Source: Fistulifera solaris (Eukaryota > Bacillariophyta > Bacillariophyceae > Naviculales > Stauroneidaceae). From it: DNA of 64,000 nt. Under the pieces are notes generated by a model. It made no database searches and was not told the DNA's origin. It saw only the letters and a list, made by a program, of their open reading frames with translations. The DNA is taken from assembly GCA_030295235.1 (NCBI GenBank), contig AP026136.1, positions 1,054,001 through 1,118,000 on the forward strand, given 5' to 3'. Position numbers and translations under genes: made by a program. Shown one piece after another: positions 52,425 through 61,641 of this stretch (positions within the stretch are counted from its first letter, which is position 1; each line of letters begins with the position of its first letter).

Positions 52425-53542
52425 CTACCGTCTTTTGCGTCGACTTCGGAAAGCACAACATGCAATAAATATCCCAAGGATACCGAATGAAAGGAGCACC
52501 CACGCCCATGGCTCCACTTTCTTCCCTTCCGATACACCCTTCACTTCAACGACAGGAGGCTTTGTTTCTGTTAGATTGGTATCAGGGCCTTCGCCATCTG
52601 CAAAGTCTACGACGTATGACACGTCTACGACGTCGGGGTGAACCGCGTTGAGCAGTCCTTTTTCCATCATTTCTTTTGCCGAGACCACTACAAAAGGTTC
52701 AGTCCAGCTCAAAGATAGCGAGTCGTCTTGAGACAATATCGTCAAGGCACCAGATACTACAAAACAGCGTCTTGCGTTTCCCAGTAGTGACGTTCTGCAT
52801 CTCACTTGAGAAAGAAAGAGCAAATGTGAGCTATAAAGACCTCCATATTGTCTAACTTTAACATTGCAAACAGTACGCCAATCTCACCTCCGTCTACTCC
52901 CGGAAGGACTGTATCCTTTGGATCAGATAGGAAACCTGATACAGTCGCCCCATCTATTGGTTGATCCACAGAAATGCGTGTCTCTACGACTGTGATATTC
53001 CCGGGCGAGCAGAGTGAGTCCACAAAGACGTTTGTTAGCAATTGCTGAGCGAGAGCTTTCTCCAACAAGAACAAAACCTCTTCTTCCATTCTCACGACGG
53101 TTTGATGTAGCGTGGTCTGAACCTGATAAAGAAAGGAAATCTGATGTGACTGCGTCCCTGTTCCGAAGGCACCGTCGTCATCGACATCGCACGACGAAGA
53201 TGATAACGTAGTGGGTGGTTTAGTTGCTTCGTCTTCCGGGGCAGGATCTTTTGTTGCAGAGGTTTCGTTACCAGTTATCGACGTTGTGGGTGGACTCGTT
53301 GCTTCATTTATTGGAGCAGGCATGTTGGTTGCGGAGGTTTCACTACCAGTTGGCGACGTGGTGGGTGCATTGGATGCTTCCACTTCCGTAGCAGGTTCAC
53401 TGGTTGTAGAGGTTTCGTTTCCAAGCACATCTTGCTCTACCGGTGTGGAACAATATCGAGAATCTAAACACAAGGCGTCCAAATTGAGTTGACGTGAGGG
53501 TTTCCGACGAAGCGACCGTCGCCCATTTTTTGTGTCGTCCAT
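52425..53542 (-). CDS. Unknown single-pass membrane protein with 25-residue Thr/Pro repeats
   Basis: Two frames joined near 52810-52860, either by a GTTAGA...ATGCAG intron of 62 nt or by a one-base slip. Residues ~40-115 hold three imperfect 25-residue repeats of the form G-[NS]-E-T-S-[AT]-T-x-x-P-A...A-[ST]-x-x-P-T-T, the kind of spacer that is O-glycosylated on secreted proteins. A folded part follows (FLYQVQTTLHQTVVRMEEEV, ETRISVDQPIDGATVSGF). Near the C-terminus VEPWAWVLLSFGILGIFIAC is a transmembrane helix followed by FRSRRKRR, so it should be type I with a short cytosolic tail. No clear signal peptide follows the ATG at 53542; the true start may lie upstream. Confidence 0.6.
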
Positions 53543-54134
53543 GATGATTGCTACAGCGATTCCTTGTGTTTCAATTTACTCTCCCTTGATTGCCGTGCTG
53601 TTCTTATTGACAGAAAAGTGAGAATACCGAGTCGTTAAAAGGGATCGGGCGAGCATTCATTATTATTTGGTTTTATTTATGTTGTTTATTGTTGTCATGT
53701 TTTGCCAAGCAAGTCCAAGTGCCAATAGAGGCGAGCAGAAAAGAGAAAACGGAAAAAGAGGTGAGAAGAAAAAAGAACCCGCGTTGTGCCATACGATTCA
53801 TTCTGGAGAGGCCCTTTGCGGTACATCCTTTCTCCAAAAAAGTCATCAGCTACTATGAATTACGAAGTGGCCATATGCTGTTAATTTCAAAATGACCCAA
53901 GCGTCTCTCCGCTCTCCGCCTTGCGCCTCCGCCTTGCGCCTCCGACGCCGCGCGTCCACCTCTCTATCTCTGACGCTAATGGAGTTTAGTATGTAAACAG
54001 GGCTCATTCTTTCATCATCAATCCCTTGTTCCCTTATTTCATTATTTCTCATAGCAAAAACCAACAGCTCGAGTTCGGCTTAAAGGCTCTCTTGACATCA
54101 AAGCCAACGACATCTTGCTCTGTTCAATAATTGG
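53543..54134. other. Divergent intergenic region
   Basis: About 590 bp between the Thr/Pro-repeat gene and the plastid Nudix gene. It contains a small duplication of CCTTGCGCCTCCG near 53920-53943. No gene is seen. Confidence 0.4.
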
Positions 54135-55255
54135 ATGAAGGCTATGTCCATATTCTTCGCGACCGCCTTCGTGGCCGCCTCTAAGGCTTTTTTCTTTTCG
54201 TTCGTCGCGAACATCATCCTCTCGGTTGTATTTTTCTGTCAGCAAGGTCAGCGCTCCTCCAAGATATAGTGAAAAGGATGTTCAATTGATGAAAAACATC
54301 TTATACCGCGTCCGAGCAGTGAATCAAATGCCCGAAGAAGTGCGATCCAGATTAATTGAATTTCACATTGACGGCGTTTGTGTCGGAAAGGTAGATCCAT
54401 TTATTGCACAACTAGTTTGTTCGGCGGATACTGTTTTTACCAAAAATCAAGACAACATTTTGACGTTGACAGCAGATGCGGGAACAACATTTGCCTCTCG
54501 TACACAAGCTGTGGCTAGGGTCATGGAGAAATTACGAGACGATGGAATTGTGCAAGGATGGCGAAATGAGGATTATCCAGTGAGCACCGGCTTCTACGAT
54601 GAAACCTATTTCGTAATTGAACGGGCTGCTGCTGCCTTTCTTGGGATACTGGAATATGTACGTAGACACCGAACGGGCTAGTGTTGTTAATTGCAATGCG
54701 GTCCCACTCATCATTTGTCTTACTACAGGGAGTGCATATTAATGGCTTAGTTAGAAGCGATGACGGATCACAACCTCGTATGTGGATAGGTCGACGATCA
54801 CCTACCAAATCGAAGTATCCTGGCATGCTAGATCACATTGTAGCTGGTGGACAACCCGCAGGGCTTTCGTTGATGGAAAATGTGGTCAAAGAGTGCGTGG
54901 AGGAAGCAGGCATTCCGGAGCATTTGACTTTAGCGGGGTTCGACCCGCCGGAGCTATCAGCTACGAGACCTATTCAACAAAGCATAAAGCAGTCTCTCGT
55001 GTCGTTCTCTTCAATTATGATCTCTATCTACCAGCTGATTTTGTTCCAAAGCCGGTCGATGGTGAAGTGGACGAGTTCTTTCTCTGGACTATAGATCAAG
55101 TTCTTGAATCGATGGACCCCAATTACCCAGATCCAATCAAGCCGAATTGCTACAGCGTGATCATTGACTATTTGTTACGTGAAGGTCATATCTCTCCAGA
55201 AGTTCCCGGCTATCTCGATGTTTTAAAAGAACTCAGGAGCGGAGATTGTAGATAG
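54135..55255 (+). CDS. Plastid-targeted Nudix hydrolase with DUF4743 (thiamine-damage type)
   Basis: About 345 residues; intron 54658-54728. The start at 54135 gives [19 protein letters not shown], and with one base fewer in the T6 run 54188-54193 it continues [15 protein letters not shown], a textbook plastid bipartite presequence (Ala/Phe site, then Ser/Arg-rich transit peptide). The part from [20 protein letters not shown] to [20 protein letters not shown] matches DUF4743, which precedes the Nudix domain in plant NUDT20/24 and yeast Tnr3. Nudix box: [20 protein letters not shown] then AGI. Relatives remove diphosphate from damaged thiamine diphosphate such as oxothiamine forms. A base seems missing near 54950 (DPP to GAISYETYS). 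Confidence 0.85.
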
Positions 55256-55541
55256 GTAAGGACAGTTAGAGGGGTATGTTAGAGATTCTTACTCTAGCAA
55301 AGACTTCTAGTATTCGCGAGCTCCGCAAGGCTAGATTCTAGAAACCAATGTGAAATAGTAAACAAAGAATTTACTGTTATTAATGGCCAGAAAGGAAGAT
55401 TTGACTTTATCCACCCCATTTATTAAGATATCATTTTACCATACAACAGTAAATGACAACAACCAGATGAAAAAGAGACTTGATGAGATAATAGAACGCC
55501 GACTACTTCATAGAGATGTAGTGGCCAATGAGAGCAGGAAT

Positions 55542-56022
55542 TTATTCTCCCTTCTCATCCGCTGGCTCGGCGTCATCACCCTCGGCTTGATCGCTGGTCC
55601 ACAGCGTCAAGTTGTCTCGAAGAAGCTGCATGATCAGTGTTGAATCCTTGTATGACTCCTCGTTGAGGGTATCGAGCTCAGCGATGGCATCGTCGAACGC
55701 TTGCTTGGCAATCTGGCAAGCCTTATCTGGGGAATTTAGAATCTCGTAGTAGAATACGGAGAAGTTGAGGGCAAGACCCAATCGAATGGGGTGTGTCGGC
55801 GGGAGATCGGAGCTCGCGATGCCACTGGCGGCTTGGTAGGCGTCAAGAGCCGCGCTGGCGCTCTCCTTTCGGGTGTCTCCGACCTGGAATTCGGAAAGGT
55901 AGCGGTGGTAGTCTCCCTTCATCTTGTAGTAGAAAACCTTGGCCTCCTCAGAAGTAGAGTTGGGGATCAAAGAGTCTTCGATGATGCTGAGAATGTCGTT
56001 GCAGATCTCAACCAGCTCGGTT

Positions 56023-56053
<31 letters not shown>

Positions 56054-56276
56054 TCATCTTGTCCGGGTCTCCCTTTTGCTCAATGCTGGTGACAACACGC
56101 CACGACGCACGACGAGATCCAATCACGTTCTTGTAGGCAACCGACAGCAAGTTGCGCTCTTCGACGGTGAGTTCTTGCGGTTGACGAGCAACGTCCTTCA
56201 TGTCCGAGACCATCTCGTCGAAACGCTCGGCTTGCTCAGCGAGCTTGGCCTTGTAAACTAGAGCTTCACGATCCAT
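55542..56276 (-). CDS. 14-3-3 protein
   Basis: A 244-residue single-exon member of the 14-3-3 family, dimeric adaptors that bind phosphoserine/threonine motifs. Family blocks are all present: [85 protein letters not shown], and [20 protein letters not shown] then LTLW. The basic pocket residues (Lys in YKN, Arg in SRRAS, Arg and Tyr in HRYLSEF) are conserved. The acidic tail ([14 protein letters not shown]) is short. GC-rich, codon-biased sequence relative to neighbours suggests high expression. Confidence 0.98.
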
Positions 56277-57273
56277 TGTTATCCTATTTTATTATTGCCG
56301 AAGTTAGTTGATTCGAACGCAACTTTTTATGATCTAAATGGTTCTGCACGGTATGGCACTGCGAGAGACCGCATATACCGCTGCCTCACAGCGAATTAAT
56401 ACTTCGGTTCCGACAGCGTTTCGGAATTCCTACATCCTTATTGATAGTTACATGTCCGATGACTGCGACACTTGCAAGGTGACCCTCTTCAAAACGCTAT
56501 AGTCATCATAGTGCACCACTTTCTGGAAGATACAAGTCGCAGGCCGCTCCGCGCGCCTCCGCGATCGTACGTCGTCGAATTTTGGAAGGCGGAAGACGAA
56601 ACCCTCGGCAAAAAGAGAAAGAGAAGGATCTGGAGCAACAATCGTATTGACAGACAGACACCTTTCGTCAGGTCGTCGACCGTCGCTACGATTTACGTCC
56701 ACAAGCCGCACTTCCTTCAAAACTGCGAGGTCGAAGTGCATCCAAGACTGGTCATTGTTCTTGTATAGCTATGTGTGTACTATTTATTCTTGATCTGGGT
56801 TGCTGGTTGGCGTGAAAAGTCCGTCCGCTCCGAATTCTGAAGTTGGAGTGGAAGGAGAGGCGCAAAGATCGGACGGTTCAAGTAATCGCGGAAGTGTTCT
56901 TGCTTCTTGTTTCACTGTACATAGTCCGACTAAAAAACGGGATAAAAGAGCAAGTGATCTTGTTGGCAATTAAACATCTTATCACGGAATCCAGCTTGAA
57001 AATGGATGCCAGATGCCAAATCTCCACCCACCTATTACACGCCCATTTACTTTTCTACAATTTGCGAAGCGGGAAGAACATACATTTTAAAACGTTTTGT
57101 CGAGGTCGAATCAAACAAATTGACATATATCATCTAATATTACATCAAAGAATCATAGGAATGTCATCGACAATAATGAATTTCACGGCCGATACCTTCA
57201 CAGTCGAACAACTATCCTCGACAAAGCCATCAAAAGTCTTGACGATCACAGCTCAGCGACAAGTGTAACAGAA
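56277..57273. other. Intergenic, nothing firm
   Basis: About 1 kb beyond the 5' end of the 14-3-3 gene. Open frames of under 100 codons occur on both strands at 56448-56768 with no recognised domain. It likely contains the 14-3-3 promoter. Confidence 0.4.
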
Positions 57274-57597
57274 ATGGAAAACTCCACCAGCCAAAGTGAA
57301 GAATTGGGGTCATCATTGGATCTAGGGAGCGACGCTCGACATTGTAGAGGCTTAGCGGATTCTAGTGACTGGGATGACTCGTTTGCCGGGGAAGATTCTT
57401 TTGCTGTACATGAAGGAACTGGGCCGTACCGACCTGTGGCATTTCGCGAGCTAGTGACCGTTGGTGAACATGGAGAAGGAGAAGACGAGGAAGAAGAAGA
57501 CGACTACAAAAGCAACGGCGACAACAACTCCAGTCCATTACATTCAGAAAGAAAAACGGAAACGAAAATTATTACAACTAACGAACGGCTGTGCTAG
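57274..57597 (+). CDS. Possible small acidic protein
   Basis: A 107-codon frame starting MENSTSQSEELGSSLDLG with an Asp/Glu/Ser-rich composition and the acidic run GEGEDEEEEDDYKSNG. It ends convergently on the MOSC gene with a 4-bp overlap of stop regions. Composition looks protein-like, but nothing else supports it. Confidence 0.25.
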   Translation: MENSTSQSEELGSSLDLGSDARHCRGLADSSDWDDSFAGEDSFAVHEGTGPYRPVAFRELVTVGEHGEGEDEEEEDDYKSNGDNNSSPLHSERKTETKIITTNERLC

Positions 57598-58322
57598 CCG
57601 AAATCTGACAAAACTGGCGTCAAAACTGACTCTGGAACAATTGCACCTTCTTTAATAACTTTTGCATACCATCCGCGAAGCCCGGGTTTTGAAGCTAATA
57701 TACTTATAAATCCTTGGCATTCTTTGATACGCTCTTTGGGTGTCTTCGAATCATCATTGATGTATGGTAATTTGCACAGATTAGCGCAAGGAATTACGGG
57801 TTCGGTAATCTCCAGAACAACCTCGTTCTCCCTGCATTTCAAACGATACTGCTTACCAGGCTCAAAGAAAGAATAGCTGACTTTATCCAGCAAAATGTTT
57901 TCTCCTAGATCACCGTCCATCGCCTGATACCCATACGATCTCAAAAGGTCCATCGTATCGGTTGTCAGCAAAGAAACCGCTCGATCGGGTATTCCCTTCA
58001 AGGTAATGGTTCTGTAATGGTTGTAGTCCCCTCGAATGCCCGCTTTGCTAAGCCAGATTCCCTCTTTCTGTTCATCCTTTCGTGTCGTGTAGAATCGACT
58101 CGACGGTCGAGAATTCTCGTCATCGAATTTCCGCGCAGCTAGTCGACTAACGTAACCAGTAGGCAATGAATTATCACTGTCCTTTATAGAAGATTTGGAC
58201 GCCAGCAATTTACTATTGTCCCTTACTCCCATTGAAGCGCAACTGACCCACTCCCCAACGAGCATTACGAGAGGAAGAAAGGTACGCACAGTAAACATGC
58301 TGATTGAGAGACTATCCGCCAT
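57594..58322 (-). CDS. Secreted or organellar MOSC-domain protein
   Basis: A 242-residue single-exon protein. After MADSLSIS a second Met at 58298 begins MFTVRTFLPLVMLVGEWVSC, a signal-peptide-like stretch, so that start may be the true one. MOSC features are the G-D-L-G-E-N-I-L block (MDGDLGENILLDKVSYSF), LEITEPVIPCANLCKLPYI with the conserved Cys in P-C-A-N-L, and RGWYAKVIKEGAIVPESV near the end. MOSC domains bind the molybdenum cofactor in Moco sulfurases and mARC-type reductases; here the domain stands alone, like bacterial YiiM-type proteins. The substrate is unknown. Confidence 0.78.
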   Translation of the reverse strand: MADSLSISMFTVRTFLPLVMLVGEWVSCASMGVRDNSKLLASKSSIKDSDNSLPTGYVSRLAARKFDDENSRPSSRFYTTRKDEQKEGIWLSKAGIRGDYNHYRTITLKGIPDRAVSLLTTDTMDLLRSYGYQAMDGDLGENILLDKVSYSFFEPGKQYRLKCRENEVVLEITEPVIPCANLCKLPYINDDSKTPKERIKECQGFISILASKPGLRGWYAKVIKEGAIVPESVLTPVLSDFG

Positions 58323-58434
58323 ATATTGATGTAACTTCCATTAATCCACGCGCTTGAGAATTAAAGCGCTCCGAATTTTATGAGAGGGACGTGCGAGACA
58401 AAGGAGTATGTGCGAGAATTCAATGAATAATTAA

Positions 58435-58454
58435 CATGACTGATTTCAGTCATG
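58435..58454. promoter_or_regulatory. Recurrent element, perfect palindrome form
   Basis: CATGACTGATTTCAGTCATG: two 9-bp arms, perfectly complementary, separated by TT. This copy is the most symmetrical and suggests a site for a dimeric DNA-binding protein. Confidence 0.55.
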
Positions 58455-58659
58455 AGCGAAAGAGTAAGTTTTGACTTTTTATTGCAAGCCATAAAAACCG
58501 ATTTTGCGGATCATAAACTGCTGTTCGTTTTACCAAGTAAAAGATGTTCGTTTGTTCTTAAGACAATACATTGAACATAAGAGCATTCGCGCTATTGATT
58601 TTCATTTCGAGAAGAATACATCATGTTTGTGGAACGTTGTCGTCGTAATGGGCCAATCC

Positions 58660-58686
58660 CACGACTGCAAATCAGTGATGAATGAT
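58660..58686 (+). promoter_or_regulatory. Recurrent element, diverged copy
   Basis: CACGACTGCAAATCAGTG then ATGAATGAT. The left half is identical to the 19.1-kb copy; the right half differs by CAGTG for CAGTC. Confidence 0.45.
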
Positions 58687-58989
58687 GATTTTTCCGAGCG
58701 TAACTGATAATTCATCTCTGCGTGCTAATGCAAGAATGGTAAGCTTGTATTGACGTTAGCCTTACGTAATATATTTCAGCAGCATTTGGAGTGCAAGTCT
58801 TGGGTTTTTCCGTGTCGAAAATAGTCAGGAATATTCGGAAGCCTTAGTATTGAGTATTGAACAAACAAATAGGGATGGTTACAACGAGCTTGGGGCCAAA
58901 TCCGAGCGCTGCCGGCGTCAATACCGATCAGACGCGAGGGAATATTGACTAAAATCTTATCGGCCAAAGTGTGCCTGAACGATGTCATA

Positions 58990-59014
58990 ACGACTGCACT
59001 CCAGTCATGAATCA
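58990..59014 (+). promoter_or_regulatory. Recurrent element, copy 4
   Basis: ACGACTGCACTCCAGTC then ATGAATCA. It differs from the 19.1-kb copy at one internal position and is followed by a further TCATGAAT. Confidence 0.5.
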
Positions 59015-59282
59015 TCATGAATTGTGCCGACGACGATGATTTTATTTATTTTATGAAAAGTTAATTGCTACGCAGTATAACACATTTTATTCGCTTTCTT
59101 GGGGCGATACTTTAATCCGTTCTCTCTCCTTGAGTTTGAAGAGACTATAGGAAGATTGGGATCTGGGTTTTATCGTATTTGTCCCACAGCGAAGAAAATT
59201 TGTGTTTTTGGGTCCGCGCATTATTGCTGGGTTGCGGGGAACGTAATAATTTCATGTTTCTTAGCTTTCTCAATTAAAGCCG

Positions 59283-59843
59283 ATGGTTTGGAGTATATTA
59301 TTGATTTGGTTGATAAATAGAGCGGTGAGTTGGAGCATTCCATTTCCGGGAGGAGGAAAAGTGTCCTATCAAGATGGTATACTTCGAATTCAGACTCGAG
59401 CAGTTCCGAACGCGACAATACCTCCGCCAGGTTCTTGCGCCTCGTCACAGACGCTGAAATCAATTGAAATTCGAGATACAGGGACGGTGAAAGGGTTCGG
59501 TGCGTACTGCCTAATCGATTTACCGCAATTCACATTTTTAGGATTTTATCCGGATGATTGTGTCATCACGGATCTAAAAAACTGTGCAAGCAGTGATTAC
59601 GTCTTGTCTCTGGACGGGGGAGCCACTTTCTTGGATGGGTATACCAGAGCGCAAAATCGCACCATCTTTTCGCCCGTCCATATGAATCATGCTGATTCAG
59701 ATACTCTCGAATGCAACTGTTTCCGATTACTTGACAATAGAACGGTAGCCTTCTTTACGTCTCGTGGGATAAGACAAGGTGAAGAGCTGTGTTTTGATTA
59801 CGGTCCAAACTATTGGCGAGGACGTGAGAATGAGAAAATATAA
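59283..59843 (+). CDS. SET-domain protein with N-terminal signal sequence
   Basis: A 186-residue single-exon protein. MVWSILLIWLINRAVSW is signal-peptide-like. The SET fold follows: GTVKGFGAYCLIDLPQFTFLG (the G-x-G-x-x-A strand), HMNHADSDTLECNC in place of the N-H-S-C block, and FFTSRGIRQGEELCFDYGPN with the E-E-L-x-x-D-Y end that closes the active site. SET enzymes methylate lysines, not only on histones. The signal sequence points to secretion or a plastid route, which would exclude chromatin; this is inference. No pre-SET or post-SET zinc cluster is present. Confidence 0.8.
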   Translation: MVWSILLIWLINRAVSWSIPFPGGGKVSYQDGILRIQTRAVPNATIPPPGSCASSQTLKSIEIRDTGTVKGFGAYCLIDLPQFTFLGFYPDDCVITDLKNCASSDYVLSLDGGATFLDGYTRAQNRTIFSPVHMNHADSDTLECNCFRLLDNRTVAFFTSRGIRQGEELCFDYGPNYWRGRENEKI

Positions 59844-60155
59844 GTAAAAGTTTGCTCCGTGGGTTGCTCAACCGTGCTTGCTCCACCAGTACTTTCAATT
59901 TTTCCCAATCAACCTACGATATTGTGACAAGTAAAGAATATGTATCAATTCGCTGCTTTCTTTTGTGCTATGAGTCGCCTTCCGTATTTACCGTGTCGGA
60001 GACATTTCGAATGAGAAAAAAGTCTATCGGCGCACTTTAGAGGGTAATAATATGAGTCAAACTCGCTCACCCGATCCTCGAAAAACCAATCTAGCTGAGA
60101 AGTCTACTAAAGTCGGCCGAGGGACGTTGACCATTCGCAATCATAGGATTACGTA

Positions 60156-61223
60156 TTAAGATTCTTTGTCGTTTAACATCTCGTCTATTTCAGCAAAGAC
60201 AGCTGATGCTCGTGTCATCATGTTCTTTTGCTTGTTTTCTGGTAATTTTGCAAGTATATCCTGTTTCATCAACCAGATATCTCGTAAGATCAAAGTCTCA
60301 TATTGACCCGTCAACGGGACAAGCACGCGACGAAAAATGACTTCCGCTCCATCAAACATGGGCAGCGCTAAGTACAGCGTAGCAAAGACGCAAAGACTGT
60401 AAAACCCGCGAATATGACCGACAAAGTTTTCCAAATAGTCCATCGCAACAAAGAGTAACATGTAGGTTGCCCAATACGTCAACCATTTTGTAACCATCAA
60501 GCTCTCGGTAGTAACAGTCGCCAGCTTTCGAGTTTTACCAGCGATATTGTCCGCTTGCATGCCCAAGGCAACAATCGAGGCAGCCAAAGGATATGCTGTT
60601 CCGACGGCAATCACAATGAATCTTCGCTGCTCTTCGGGTAACCACGTAAACAAATACCAAACGGTCCAAAGATATGACGTATTGACTAAAGAAAGAAGTA
60701 GCTGAATCCAACCCTGCATTTTGATCGCCAGTTTTTGGGCAATTGGTGTCAGATACGGCTTGGTAATCGAGTCGTACACGACAGCTGCTCCATTGGTGAA
60801 GGGCAAAACAAGCCACAGAACCGTAAATAGTTCAAATTCATACCAGTGCTCTCCGGCTTGAGGGAGATACACCGTGATATTGTCCATGAACTCGGTCAAG
60901 AAGGAAAGACTACCCCAAGTGATCCAATATTGCAACCACACCTCGTCGTCTCTAAAACTGACTGTGCAGAGAGCCACAATACTATTGTATACGGGAAGAA
61001 TAGTACCAACAAGTAGAACCCCACCAGGAGAGAATAATTCATCTTGAATCCAGTCGGGAATCAGTAAACGACAAATGGCGGCAGTGATAGCTGCGTACAC
61101 GGGATGAACCCAAAGAGGTGGCTTCCTCCAACGAGGGATGCGTTGTAGAACGACGCTCAATAGCACAATCGTCACAAGCGCCGCGCCATAGAGAGCCCAT
61201 TTTTCCACAGAGAGTTCCTTCAT
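60156..61223 (-). CDS. TB2/DP1/HVA22 (REEP)-family membrane protein with duplicated domain
   Basis: 355 residues from the ATG at 61223 (MKELSVEKWALYG); an upstream in-frame ATG at 61259 is possible. Two TB2/DP1-like units are seen. The first has LPVYNSIVALCTVSFRDDEV, WLQYWITWGSLSFLTEF and WLVLPFTNGAAVVYDSITKP. The second has AYPLAASIVALGMQ, WLTYWATYMLLFVAMDY and LYLALPMFDGAEVIFRRVL. REEP/Yop1/HVA22 proteins form hairpins that shape tubular ER. A normal family member has one unit and ~200 residues, so this looks like an internal duplication and fusion. Role in ER shape is inference. Confidence 0.82.
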   Translation of the reverse strand: MKELSVEKWALYGAALVTIVLLSVVLQRIPRWRKPPLWVHPVYAAITAAICRLLIPDWIQDELFSPGGVLLVGTILPVYNSIVALCTVSFRDDEVWLQYWITWGSLSFLTEFMDNITVYLPQAGEHWYEFELFTVLWLVLPFTNGAAVVYDSITKPYLTPIAQKLAIKMQGWIQLLLSLVNTSYLWTVWYLFTWLPEEQRRFIVIAVGTAYPLAASIVALGMQADNIAGKTRKLATVTTESLMVTKWLTYWATYMLLFVAMDYLENFVGHIRGFYSLCVFATLYLALPMFDGAEVIFRRVLVPLTGQYETLILRDIWLMKQDILAKLPENKQKNMMTRASAVFAEIDEMLNDKES

Positions 61224-61641
61224 TGTACACACAATTAATTGAATGGATGGAATAAACACTAAATGAAATATTGCCCAAATAAACTGTTTTCTGTACGGGT
61301 GTGAAAGAAAAAAAGAAAAAGATTTGCGTTCACCAAAAGTTCATCTTTGCAAGAACACGTTTCGGGCGGCAGTTCACACCGGTACCAATCACGAACTTTT
61401 ACAATCAAAGTACGACACGAGACACGATCGTTGAGTTTCCTTCCAAATTTCCGGCTGCAACGCTCATCGGTTTCCGAAGACTATCTCGTAAACTGTAGAC
61501 GGGACGTTCCGCACCATTTTTTGAAAACAGAAACTGCACCGACTCGCATTTCTTGGCAATCCTTCGGTCAAAGCAGCCCCCTGTAAACCACTAACGGTGA
61601 ACCAAAGAAACAAACCTATCACTTTGTAAACGAAAGACACC

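Larger units (their letters stand above)
58323..59282. promoter_or_regulatory. Divergent intergenic region, MOSC / SET genes
   Basis: 960 bp between outward-transcribed genes with three copies of the recurrent CAGTCATGAA element (58435-58454, 58660-58686, 58990-59014). No gene is seen. Confidence 0.5.

Noticed and set aside
56448-56768. Overlapping open frames on both strands near the 14-3-3 gene
   Set aside because: Under 100 codons each, mirror images of each other, no domain or start context.
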